From Thermoplasmata archaeon (GTDB lineage: Archaea; Thermoplasmatota; Thermoplasmata; Lutacidiplasmatales; UBA184), in the NCBI GenBank assembly GCA_027315165.1, contig DAHUYN010000010.1:25021-89020 (forward strand): a DNA stretch of 64,000 bases, written 5' to 3'. Each line of letters opens with the position of its first letter. Position 1 is the stretch's first letter. Made by a program: the position numbers and the translations under genes. Of the stretch, positions 55,300 through 62,751 are shown in pieces. A model generated the notes under the pieces. The model was not told the origin of the DNA and ran no database searches. It was given only the letters and a program-made list of their open reading frames with translations.

Positions 55300-55756
55300 C
55301 CGAGGCCGGCGGAGCGCGGACGATCAGGACCGGACAGCGCACATGGTGCGCGACGGCGTCCGAGACACTGCCCAGGAGGAGCCGCTTGGCGGCCCCGAGA
55401 CCGCGTGAGCCCATCACGAGGAGCTCGTGCGGGTGGGCCTCGAGATACCCGAGGATCTCGTCGACGACGACCCCCTCGAGGCAGACGCCGGTGACCGCGT
55501 TCTGCCCGGCGGCCTTGACCTGGGCGACGGCCCGGTCGACGACCTCGCGGTAGTGTCGGCTCTCGGTCTCGGGCACCTCGGACGGCACCCACGCCTCCGT
55601 CGACGCGACGTAGATCGGCACGAGCGGGGCGACCGCGAGGACCGTGAGCTCGCTCTCGTAGCGCTTCGAGAGGTCGAGGGCGAGCTCGAGGGCCCGCTGG
55701 GCGTACGAAGAGCCGTCGATCGCGACCGCGATGCGGCCAAAGGGGGAGGCGACCAT
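55286..55756 (-). CDS. Universal stress protein (UspA family)
   Basis: A 156-residue single Usp domain: GRIAVAIDGSSYAQRALELAL at the N-terminus and the ATP-binding motif GSRGLGAAKRLLLGSVSDAV (G-2x-G-9x-G-S) near residue 115, then HHVRCPVLIVR. It should bind ATP. The ATG of MVASPFGR is used because the domain starts there; the track's 418-residue ORF is low-complexity read-through of the opposite strand. Confidence 0.92.
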   Translation of the reverse strand: MVASPFGRIAVAIDGSSYAQRALELALDLSKRYESELTVLAVAPLVPIYVASTEAWVPSEVPETESRHYREVVDRAVAQVKAAGQNAVTGVCLEGVVVDEILGYLEAHPHELLVMGSRGLGAAKRLLLGSVSDAVAHHVRCPVLIVRAPPASATSG

Positions 55757-55937
55757 CGCTTCGAGTACGGCCCCGGGGTAGATGGCGGTTTCGTCGAGCC
55801 CGGTCGGCCCGGGCCGGCGTCGCGCGACCCGCCCGGGCGCTCCCGCGGTCCGGGGCCTCCCGAGCCGCCGCCGTCTCCCGCCGAAGGAAAGGTATAATGC
55901 CGTGGGACCGGCTCCTCGATGGCGGAGACCTCTCCGC

Positions 55938-56549
55938 ATGCCCCCCGTCTGCACCAACTGCCAGGGTACCGACTTCGTCTGGGCGAACGAGCTGAAGACG
56001 GGGTCGATGGGGACCGGCCTCTCCCTGCGCTCGCGCGGCGAGGTTCCGCTCGGGGCCCGGATCTGCCGTACCTGCGGCCACGCCGAGCTGTTCCTGCGCG
56101 ACCTCACCCTGCTCCACCACCCGCAGCACTGGCGACCCGGCGAGTTCGTTCCGATCGTCGTCAACCCCGCGGCACACGCCACCGAGGGCCACCGGCACCA
56201 GGCCCCGGGGCCTGCGGCCCCGGCTCCCGCGGCGGCACCTTCGCCACCGCCCCCCGCCCCACCGGCCCCTCCGACCGTCGTCCCGTCGCTCCCCCCGCCG
56301 CCCCCCGCTCCGCCGGCCGCTCTCCCCGAGCCCCCGAGCGCCCCTCCGCCGGACGCGACCCCGGCCGAGCCGGAGCCCGAGCCGACCCCAGCGTCGCCCG
56401 CCGAACCGACCGAAGCCGCGACACCGACGACGCCGGCCGAACCCGTCGAAACGACCCCCGAGGCGTCGGACGCTCCGGCCGCGGAGTCCTCCCCGACGCG
56501 GGCCCGCCCGCGGACGACCCGGCGCCGCTCCACCCGGTCCAAGAACTAG
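55938..56549 (+). CDS. Zinc-ribbon protein with Pro/Ala/Glu-rich tail
   Basis: The first 55 residues form a zinc ribbon: PVCTNCQGTDFVWANELK and GARICRTCGHAELFL. After residue 90 the protein is a disordered tail of Pro, Ala, Glu and Thr ending in a basic cluster (RARPRTTRRRSTRSKN). Length 203. A TATA box GGTATAATG is centred about 43 bp upstream, so there is a leader of roughly 17 bases. The basic end suggests nucleic-acid binding, but this is inference. Confidence 0.7.
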   Translation: MPPVCTNCQGTDFVWANELKTGSMGTGLSLRSRGEVPLGARICRTCGHAELFLRDLTLLHHPQHWRPGEFVPIVVNPAAHATEGHRHQAPGPAAPAPAAAPSPPPPAPPAPPTVVPSLPPPPPAPPAALPEPPSAPPPDATPAEPEPEPTPASPAEPTEAATPTTPAEPVETTPEASDAPAAESSPTRARPRTTRRRSTRSKN

Positions 56550-57130
56550 CGACCGGCGCCCGTCGGCGGCGCGTCCCTCGGCCTTGTACGAGGTCGATAA
56601 GCACGGGTCGTCGCGCGAAGGTCGCGTCGACGCTGGGGCGGTATGGGCCTCGTCGGCTTCGCGGTCGCACGCGATCGACCGCTCACCGCTCCCTCGACCC
56701 TCGCCGACGCAACCGGCCGACGCTCCCTCCCGCGTACCCCCGCGGGATCGTCGAGCTCGTGATCGCCGCGGCTCACGGTCGGCCTCCCCGGCGTCGCCAC
56801 GGTGCCCCCGGCGCCCGCGCCTTGCGGCTCCCGCGGCGAACGGAGAGACCCTTGAGATCGACCGACGCTGGCGTGAGACGTCGCGCGCCCCCGGTCCGAG
56901 ACCTCGCCGAACCGTCCCACGGGGCGCTCGCCGGCGCTCGAGGGCCCTCCGCGCAGGGCTCGCAGGCCTCGGCTCAAGGCCAAGTCGAGGTCGATCGGCG
57001 GTCCGCGATCGGGCGCGCCACGGGTCCGGTCCCGCCCAAGGCCGTGAGGTCGACCCGTCGGCCCCGTCTCCGACGACCCTCGCGTGTGCGGCGCTCCCCA
57101 ATCGGTCAGCCGGTCGGCTCACCCAGTGGA
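56550..57130. other. Intergenic region, no gene seen
   Basis: About 580 bases of GC-rich sequence between the zinc-ribbon gene and the initiator tRNA. All ORFs here are Arg/Ser/Pro-rich shadows without domains. Nothing else was recognised. Confidence 0.5.
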
Positions 57131-57233
57131 TAGCGGGGCATGGATTTGAACCATGGATCTACGGGTTATGAGCCCGTCGGGATTTCAGGGCGAGCGACCG
57201 CGTCGCCCGCTTTCCTGACTACCCTACCCCGCT
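57131..57233 (-). tRNA. Initiator tRNA-Met(CAT) with a D-arm intron
   Basis: The minus strand gives acceptor AGCGGGG/CCCCGCT with the A1:T72 pair of archaeal initiators, discriminator A, anticodon arm ACGGG-CTCATAA-CCCGT with three consecutive G:C pairs, and T arm CATGG-TTCAAAT-CCATG. The D arm GGGTAGTCAGGAA...ATCCCG is interrupted by 28 extra bases; removing them restores a 19-nt D arm that aligns base for base with known initiator tRNAs and a total of 75 nt. CCA is not encoded. Confidence 0.93.
57184..57211 (-). other. 28-nt intron in the D arm of initiator tRNA-Met
   Basis: The pre-tRNA can form a bulge-helix-bulge: exon TCAGG pairs with intron CCTGA, flanked by 3-nt bulges AAA and AAT, with an inner hairpin GCGGGCGA/TCGCTCGC. 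Cutting inside the two bulges leaves exactly the mature D arm. The intron ends are placed inside those bulges and could shift by one base. Confidence 0.8.
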
Positions 57234-57597
57234 GCGGCGCGGCCTACAGGGTGACGGTATATGAGGCTTCAGCGGGGCCGGAGGGCCGCCGACCCGGTCG
57301 CGCCCATGACGGCCCTCTCGGGGACCGCCCGACTACGACGAGCGTCCGCCGCTCGGTCGGCCATCCCGCCGGGAAGGGCACGTCGGCCGGGGGGATCGGC
57401 GCGAGGACGGTCGATACGACGACGGCCCCGCCGCAGTCACGCCTCCGCGACCGCCGGGGCGGACCCTCGTTCGAGGGTCATCAGGACGGCCCGGAGGCGC
57501 GGCGAACGACGGCCCGAACGGCGAAGCCGCGGGGGAGGGCACGGCAGAAGGGTTCGAATCCCCCACCGGGATTGCCCTCGCCGCAATCACTGCAGTT
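57234..57597. other. Region upstream of the island membrane gene, no start-bearing gene
   Basis: About 360 bases. Frame 1 is open from 57310 into the next gene without any ATG, GTG or TTG. A tRNA T-arm-like string GGGTTCGAATCCC lies at 57550-57562, and a 7-bp inverted repeat GAGGGCA/TGCCCTC flanks it. It has no matching acceptor stem, so it is not called as a tRNA. Confidence 0.4.
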
Positions 57598-58218
57598 GTG
57601 CTTGCCCTCCTGACTCCAGAGGAGGTGGTCGTCGGACCGGCCGCGGTTCTACTGGTCCCCTTGGTGATATCGGCGATGGGCGGCAAGAGTGGGTTATCCA
57701 CCGGCGGACAAACGTCGTTGTCGTCGACGACCTCAGCAGGAGTACTCGAGCTGGCGGGTTCCTCCGTGCAGACCTTAACCGGCGTGACCCCGCCTTGCAC
57801 GCCGTCTCCATCCAATAACGGTTGCTATGAGTGGACGAACGCCGCACCAGATCAAACCGGCGGAGGCGTTGCGATTCTGGTTGCGTACACCCTCATCCTC
57901 GATCTCGCGGCAATGCTCGTTGCCGGCTGGGCTGCGAAGTCAGTCGCAGTCGCGCTAGCAGTTGGCTCTGTGATAGCGGATGTGGTCAGCTTCTCGCTAC
58001 TCATCGCAGCGGCGTATTCCTGCGATGGAGTGGGCTATCAGGCCCCTGCGACGTTTAGCCTCCTTACCGGTGTGATTGGAGTCGGACTCGGCCTCGCAAG
58101 CATTCCATTCTCCGCAGCGGACGGGAACGTCTTTGGAGTTGTGATGGGTGGCGTCGGGGCAGGAGTTGGGGCAGCTTCTGTCGGCGCTACGCTCTTGTAT
58201 GAGAATTCTCGCTGCTAG
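57598..58218 (+). CDS. Hypothetical polytopic membrane protein, N-terminus uncertain
   Basis: From GTG at 57598 it has 206 residues with about five hydrophobic segments (GPAAVLLVPLVISAM, VAILVAYTLILDLAAMLVAGW, AVALAVGSVIADVVSFSLLIAAAY and two Gly-rich ones near the end) and a loop with Cys pair TPPCTPSPSNNGCYEW. The hydrophobic run begins before the GTG (GIALAAITAVV in frame upstream), so the annotated start is probably internal and the real one lost or non-canonical. Base composition is lower in GC than the core genes. No family recognised. Confidence 0.55.
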   Translation: MLALLTPEEVVVGPAAVLLVPLVISAMGGKSGLSTGGQTSLSSTTSAGVLELAGSSVQTLTGVTPPCTPSPSNNGCYEWTNAAPDQTGGGVAILVAYTLILDLAAMLVAGWAAKSVAVALAVGSVIADVVSFSLLIAAAYSCDGVGYQAPATFSLLTGVIGVGLGLASIPFSAADGNVFGVVMGGVGAGVGAASVGATLLYENSRC

Positions 58219-58233
58219 CCTCGGAGCGTAGGC

Positions 58234-59091
58234 ATGTTGTCGTACGTGGTCCTGCGTGCCTACGCTGCCCCCGTCTGGGATGCCCTGGTCGTGCTCGTGA
58301 TCTGCGCCGACGCCGCGGGTGCTACGGGTGCATTGCTGTTGGGAGCCCCCTTGCAGGTCGCAGCGGGGGCCCTGGTAGGCACCGTCCTCCTTGCCGGGGC
58401 CCACCTCTACGGGTGGTCTGCTCCTCGTCGCTGGCCGCATTCGATGAAAGAACGGAGTGCCTCGGTCGATTGGCGCACGGCATTCCCGGTGTTACGCGGG
58501 GAGCGCATCCTCGCCTGGGTGGGGAAGCTGACGACGCCCGGGGTGCACTCCCCGGCTCGATGGAGAGCGATGAGTCTCGATGTCGCGAAGGCCCTCGCTC
58601 CTGATGGGGACCCGTGGAAGGCCTCCAATGCCGGTGCCCTCGATGCTCGAGCCAGGCTGTACCATGCGGTTTCGAGTCAGCCGTTCGTCGATCGGACTGC
58701 GCTGCTCGCCAGGGCTCGACTCTTCGTCTGGGTCGAATCTGCCGTGATCGCGATCCTGATCCCTGCGTTGGCCGTCTACTTCGAGGGCGTCGTAGGCCCG
58801 CTAGGATCCCTCAGCATGATCGGCTTCGGGGTCGGCGTCATCGCCTTCATGTCGCTGGCAGTGCGTGCGCAACCGATTGGTCCCCGTCCGCCTAAGGGGA
58901 CCGCTTGGTCGGTCGTGGAGCCAACGGGCCTCCGGATGCAGGGCGAGCTCGTTCCGTGGCAGTCTATCCAGCTCGAACAAACGTCCTCCCCATCCTTTCC
59001 CCGCCTCACGTTGCGCGCGACCATGCTGCTTCCCACAGGCCGGTTGGTCCTGCGCCAGCTAAGGTCAGTCGATCCGGTCGGTCCCCCTTAG
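58234..59091 (+). CDS. Hypothetical membrane protein with C-terminal PH-like segment
   Basis: The 285-residue protein has two N-terminal hydrophobic segments (ALVVLVICADAAGATGALLL, AAGALVGTVLLAGAHL), a cytosolic stretch of about 90 residues, two further helices (SAVIAILIPALAVYF, MIGFGVGVIAFMSLAV), and a C-terminal strand-rich part (WSVVEPTGLRMQGELVPWQSIQLEQ) that resembles bacterial PH-like domains. It starts 16 bases after the previous gene, so they are probably a pair. Function unknown. Confidence 0.65.
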   Translation: MLSYVVLRAYAAPVWDALVVLVICADAAGATGALLLGAPLQVAAGALVGTVLLAGAHLYGWSAPRRWPHSMKERSASVDWRTAFPVLRGERILAWVGKLTTPGVHSPARWRAMSLDVAKALAPDGDPWKASNAGALDARARLYHAVSSQPFVDRTALLARARLFVWVESAVIAILIPALAVYFEGVVGPLGSLSMIGFGVGVIAFMSLAVRAQPIGPRPPKGTAWSVVEPTGLRMQGELVPWQSIQLEQTSSPSFPRLTLRATMLLPTGRLVLRQLRSVDPVGPP

Positions 59092-59268
59092 GACGTGTCG
59101 GGTCGGTAGCAAGACCGGTCGGCTCGGATGGCTCGAGTGTGAAGCTCGTTCGAGGTCTTGGCGCCCGGCCGACCCGAGATCCGCGAGCAGGTCACGGAAT
59201 CCACACGATATAGGCAGGGGACATCATGCGCGCTCCTCGCGGTTGGGGATCGGCCGCGCGGCCCCTTC

Positions 59269-59757
59269 ATGAAGGACCGGGCCCGCGTGATCAGAGTATC
59301 GACGAGCGCGCCGCGAAGCGCGCGGCCGTGCGCCGACCCCGTCCCGTCGCAGACCGTCGCCTGGGCCGCCTCCGGGACCGTGGAGGTCCGTCTCCCCGGA
59401 ACCTCGTGGAGGTACGGCTCCGGCGAGCTCCTGAAGGCGATCGGCCTCGGCTGGGACCCCGCGACGTACGCGTGGCACGGGCGGATTGCCGGGGGCGACC
59501 ACGCCGCGCTCGCCCTCGACGGCGCCTCCCGCGTGACGCGCGCCGCTCCCCTGGAGTCATTCGCCGGGGCATCGCGCGAGGAGAGCGAGGGGAAATCGCG
59601 GCCGCCGCGCCCACCCATCGAGCCACCTCGGAGGCCCCTCCCGACCCCTCGGGTCCGCCCCCCCGACTTTCGCCCGCACGAGGGATTTGAACAAAGAAGG
59701 AATGCCCTCCCTCGGGTGGGCCGACAGCGCTTTGGAGGGTCGGTCTGCCGGAGCTAG
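59269..59757 (+). CDS. Hypothetical protein, small strand-rich domain
   Basis: An in-frame ATG gives 162 residues. The central segment GTVEVRLPGTSWRYGSGELLKAIGLGWDPATYAWHG looks like a real domain, with the pattern of DUF5710-like modules (ligand segment, then G-x-x-W-D-P-x-x-x-x-W). The C-terminal about 60 residues are Pro/Arg-rich and may not be translated as such. Its end overlaps the convergent HEPN gene by four bases. GC content is higher here than in the adjacent island genes. Confidence 0.45.
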   Translation: MKDRARVIRVSTSAPRSARPCADPVPSQTVAWAASGTVEVRLPGTSWRYGSGELLKAIGLGWDPATYAWHGRIAGGDHAALALDGASRVTRAAPLESFAGASREESEGKSRPPRPPIEPPRRPLPTPRVRPPDFRPHEGFEQRRNALPRVGRQRFGGSVCRS

Positions 59758-60080
59758 ACCGAGAGCTGGCGGAGCCCCCGCTCGACGCTGTCGAGCTCCG
59801 ACTCGACAAATTCCCACAGGCCGTCTGGATCGAGCCGAAAGGACTCGCGGACGATCTCGTTGCGTAGGCCGATCAATCGCGACCAGGGAAACTCGGTGTG
59901 TTCTCGGCGATACGACTTGGAGACGTGGCTCGCTGCTTCCCCTAGCTTTAGGAGTTCGTATGCCACGGCGGTCTGGGTCTTCTCGTCGGATAGGAACGTG
60001 GCCCGGCCCCCGGCGCTGAACCCGCGAACCTTCTCCAGTGCCTCGAACATATCGGCTAGGCGGAGGCGGTCCTCCCTCAC
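59754..60080 (-). CDS. HEPN-domain (HepT/DUF86-like) protein with degenerate active site
   Basis: A 108-residue all-helical protein of the HepT type, partner of the MNT gene upstream. The region AYELLKLGEAASHVSKSY and IGLRNEIVRESFRLDPDGLW match the family, but the RNase motif R-x4-H-x-Y reads RNEIVRES: His is Arg and Tyr is Ser. So both the catalytic His and the Tyr that MntA modifies are absent. The GTG start overlaps the MNT stop (GTGA). It is probably an inactive toxin or a structural partner. Confidence 0.82.
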   Translation of the reverse strand: MREDRLRLADMFEALEKVRGFSAGGRATFLSDEKTQTAVAYELLKLGEAASHVSKSYRREHTEFPWSRLIGLRNEIVRESFRLDPDGLWEFVESELDSVERGLRQLSV

Positions 60081-60523
60081 ACGCCCACCGCTTCGGCCAG
60101 GACGGACGGTCGGATCAACCAGTGGAGCGCCTCGGGGGTGGAGATGTCGACCGGCCTCCCCAGGAGCTCCGTGGCTCGCCCTTTGAGCTCCATCCTCGCG
60201 AGGAGTCCGATGGGCGGATGGAATCGGACCAGCAAGTCGACATCGCTTCGCGGGCGGGCGCTACCCCTCGCCACCGAGCCGAACACTTGGAGATCGGTGC
60301 CGCCATACTCGGCGGTCAGCGCCAGCAAGGCGACCCGCTTCGGTCCGATGACCTCGGCGATGCCCTGGCCATGCCTTCGGTGTCTGTGCGCCGGCAACGC
60401 CGGGGCCGGCTGGTCCCACGCCTTCGACTTGCACCGCGGACACAACCGGACCGGAGACTTCCGGAGACGCCAGACGTACCCACATCGGTAGCATCCGAGT
60501 AGCCCGCCTCCCAGATCCGGCAT
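60077..60523 (-). CDS. MNT-type nucleotidyltransferase with N-terminal zinc ribbon
   Basis: The C-terminal 90 residues are a minimal nucleotidyltransferase with intact FGSVARGSARPRSDVDLLV (G-S-x10-D-x-D), the AMPylating antitoxin of MNT-HEPN systems. The N-terminal 40 residues form a zinc ribbon, CYRCGYVWRLRKSPVRLCPRC, which is not part of ordinary MntA and could bind DNA. Total 148 residues from the ATG of MPDLGGG. The start lies only 12 bases from the end of the insertion sequence, so its original promoter has been separated from it. Confidence 0.8.
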   Translation of the reverse strand: MPDLGGGLLGCYRCGYVWRLRKSPVRLCPRCKSKAWDQPAPALPAHRHRRHGQGIAEVIGPKRVALLALTAEYGGTDLQVFGSVARGSARPRSDVDLLVRFHPPIGLLARMELKGRATELLGRPVDISTPEALHWLIRPSVLAEAVGV

Positions 60524-60535
60524 CGACCCTGGAGA

Positions 60536-60555
60536 GTAGGCGTTCAGGTTTGTGG
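60536..60555 (+). repeat. Left terminal inverted repeat of the IS
   Basis: GTAGGCGTTCAGGTTTGTGG, ending directly at the transposase stop codon. Matches the reverse complement of the right end at 17 of 20 positions. Confidence 0.8.
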
Positions 60556-62067
60556 TCAGCCTGACGGAGCGCCGAAGGCTGGGTAGCCCTTCCCCTGCAA
60601 GGCATCTCTTGTCACTGTCAGGAAGTTCACACGTCGCATCCGGCATGTCCGATAGATCGACATCAACCGCTCGAGCACCCACGCCCCCTCCCACGACCGG
60701 CGGCCTCCGCTGATCTTCCGGTAGAGCACGCCCTGCCTCACGTGGTTCTCCGCGAGGTTGTTATGCCACGCCACCCCGGGCTTGCGCACGAAGGTGAAGA
60801 TCATCCGTCGTTTCCCCCATAGCTCCTTCGAGATCCGTGCGGCGTCCCGGTCCCTCCAGTCATGGAGCGCGAGGTGGGCCAGCGCCCGCCTCGCTCCTTG
60901 GTGAACCCTCCGCCGCTCCCGTCCCGGGGCGTTCGGATGGCCTTCCGACCAGAGCACCGTCGTGCGCAGCAGCCCTCGCAACCGATCGGCGAACTCTAGG
61001 AACTCCTCCGGAGGATGCCCCGCGCTGACCAGCTTCGCCGGGACCTCCCTCAGCAGCGGCCGAGGCTCGATTCGGTGGAGCACCTCGGCCCGCTCGAGCC
61101 ACCGATTGATGTCGAGGAGGTCGAGCTGGTGGCTCGCGGTGGTCACGCAGTTGTAGGGGTCCCACCCATCGCGCACGAGAGTTCCCTCGAACCCCTCGAG
61201 GATCTCCCGGACCACGTCCTGCCCCCGGCTCGGCGCGATGCGGTAGACGACCGCCTGGAGGTGGACGAACACCCACAGCCAGCCGTTCTCCCCGCGGATG
61301 CGGAAGCTGGTCTCGTCTCCGTGGACCACCGGGACGTGGCGCACCTGGGCCTTGAGCGATTCGTAGAGCGGTCCCAGCGCCTCGGCGGCCCAGTGCTCCA
61401 TCTTCAGGATCGCCGCGGGGCTCACGTGAACCCCGTGCGCCTCCTCGAGGCACTCGACCACTTTCGCGATGCTCAGCCCGAGCATCCGAAGGTGGATCAC
61501 CCTCGAGATCAGCACGAACCCGAACTGCTGATGGGGTGGGAACGGGTCCGGGGGCTCGACGCGATGATGGCAGCCCGGACAGCTGTAGCGGGGAATCTCG
61601 ACCTCGAAGACGAGCGGCTCGGGAGGGGGAAGGTCGGTGATCGTTCGGTGCCGGACCTCGAAGGGAGCTCCGAGCCGTCGGCCGCAGTCGGTGCACCGCT
61701 CGAGGGAGAGGCGCAGCGGTGGGGCGTTGGGCTCGGGCCGCGGTCGACCCCGGCCCGGGTGGCCGACCTGGCCTCCCGCGGGCTTGGGAGGATCCTCTCG
61801 AACGGGCCGGCGGTAGAACACACGGCTGGAGGGAACGCCCCACGCCTCGGCGGTCTTGTCGTCAGGTACAAGGAGGTGGAGGGTCGACTTGTAGCGGCGC
61901 AGTTCCTCCCTGGTGCGGCGGAGCTCCTCGCGGAGCCGCTCGACTTCCTCGTCAAGCCTCTCGGCCCTACGGAGTCGGGCGAGGATGGCGCGGCGCTCCT
62001 CTTGGGAGAGGGGAACATCCCCCTCTCGATCCTCGTCGAGTGCGTGCTCGAGCCGAAGGGTGCTCAT
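60556..62067 (-). CDS. IS66-like transposase (TnpC-type)
   Basis: The 503-residue protein begins with a Leu/Arg/Glu coiled coil, then a zinc-binding region (CTDCGRRLG and CPGCHHRV), then the DDE nuclease: first Asp in VPVVHGDETSFRIRGENGWL, second in VRDGWDPYNC, and Glu in WHNNLAENHVRQGVLYRKISGG, matching IS66 TnpC. There is no tnpA or tnpB, as in the single-ORF IS66 branch. It appears full length. It fills the IS except for the terminal repeats and about 75 bases at the 5' end. Confidence 0.88.
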   Translation of the reverse strand: MSTLRLEHALDEDREGDVPLSQEERRAILARLRRAERLDEEVERLREELRRTREELRRYKSTLHLLVPDDKTAEAWGVPSSRVFYRRPVREDPPKPAGGQVGHPGRGRPRPEPNAPPLRLSLERCTDCGRRLGAPFEVRHRTITDLPPPEPLVFEVEIPRYSCPGCHHRVEPPDPFPPHQQFGFVLISRVIHLRMLGLSIAKVVECLEEAHGVHVSPAAILKMEHWAAEALGPLYESLKAQVRHVPVVHGDETSFRIRGENGWLWVFVHLQAVVYRIAPSRGQDVVREILEGFEGTLVRDGWDPYNCVTTASHQLDLLDINRWLERAEVLHRIEPRPLLREVPAKLVSAGHPPEEFLEFADRLRGLLRTTVLWSEGHPNAPGRERRRVHQGARRALAHLALHDWRDRDAARISKELWGKRRMIFTFVRKPGVAWHNNLAENHVRQGVLYRKISGGRRSWEGAWVLERLMSIYRTCRMRRVNFLTVTRDALQGKGYPAFGAPSG

Positions 62068-62142
62068 CTCGCCCTCGCGTTGCGAGGGCGCAGAGGACCG
62101 GAAAGTTGTTACGCTCGACAGGAATCAGGCAGCTTGGGGGCG

Positions 62143-62162
62143 CCAGAATCCTGAATGCCTAC
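62143..62162 (-). repeat. Right terminal inverted repeat of the IS
   Basis: On the minus strand GTAGGCATTCAGGATTCTGG. It lies between the transposase start and the 184-residue membrane protein gene, followed by GGAGA. Confidence 0.8.
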
Positions 62163-62183
62163 GGAGATGTTAGTCCCAATCTA

Positions 62184-62189
62184 GGAGGT
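62184..62189 (+). promoter_or_regulatory. Strong Shine-Dalgarno sequence before the 184-aa gene
   Basis: GGAGGT sits seven bases before the ATG at 62197. Most core genes here are leaderless and lack such a site, so the gene uses a different initiation mode. Confidence 0.6.
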
Positions 62190-62196
62190 AGAAAGG

Positions 62197-62751
62197 ATGC
62201 GGTTCGATGTCGCCCGGGCCAATGCTGAAGGTGAGCGTTGGGAGGTCGCCGTCATCGGAGGGGTGATTGTCGTGATTGCAGTCCTCGCTTTCGGAGCATA
62301 CGAGTTTCTCCGGTCCGGGGGCGACTCGCTTCTGGCTTTCATGGCGGGAGTCGCTGTTGTTGCCTTCCTGGCGACTGCGACTCTAATCGTCGTTCGATCC
62401 CTATCCTCACCTCTGGAGCGGGTAGATGTCGAGGGATTCGTCGTCACGCTGAGGTTCAGGAAAGGGCAATCGAGATCGATCAACTTAGCCGAGACAGACG
62501 GCGGCGACGGAATTCGAATACTGATCCGCCCACCCGGTACCACTTCCCACGACCGCGGTCAGCAATCCTACCTAATCAGCCTGGGATCTGGCGGCTCGAG
62601 ATGGCGCGTCACTCCTGAGGCCCACGAGGGACTTCTCGCTGCGGCTCGCCAACTCAAGCTAGATGTAACTACCGGCCCGTGCCCAGAGTTCGGCTCGAGA
62701 GCGACGCAAGAGGTCAGGATTTGGCCGAAAGGAACAGCTCGAAGGGCGTGA
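62197..62751 (+). CDS. Hypothetical membrane protein with cytosolic strand-rich domain
   Basis: The 184-residue protein has two N-terminal transmembrane helices (VAVIGGVIVVIAVLAFGAYEF and LLAFMAGVAVVAFLATATLIVV) and a C-terminal domain of about 110 residues with alternating strands (VDVEGFVVTLRFRKGQSRSINL...) and a final helix, similar in layout to PH-like domains. It follows the IS, and before the insertion its start would have been about 50 bp from the divergent MNT gene, so it may belong to that module. No family recognised. Confidence 0.65.
   Translation: MRFDVARANAEGERWEVAVIGGVIVVIAVLAFGAYEFLRSGGDSLLAFMAGVAVVAFLATATLIVVRSLSSPLERVDVEGFVVTLRFRKGQSRSINLAETDGGDGIRILIRPPGTTSHDRGQQSYLISLGSGGSRWRVTPEAHEGLLAAARQLKLDVTTGPCPEFGSRATQEVRIWPKGTARRA

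Larger units (their letters stand above)
60536..62162 (-). mobile_element. Complete insertion sequence, IS66-like transposase
   Basis: About 1.63 kb containing one transposase gene on the minus strand, bounded by 20-bp terminal inverted repeats (17 of 20 matching) and flanked on both sides by GGAGA (60531-60535 and 62163-62167), a candidate 5-bp target duplication. Known IS66 elements usually duplicate 8 bp, so either the family is a divergent branch or the 5-bp match is partly chance. The element appears intact. Confidence 0.82.

Noticed and set aside
59660-59700. T-loop-like GTTCAAATCCC on the minus strand as a second tRNA remnant
   Set aside because: The T stem does not pair and no acceptor or anticodon arm can be built nearby; likely chance.
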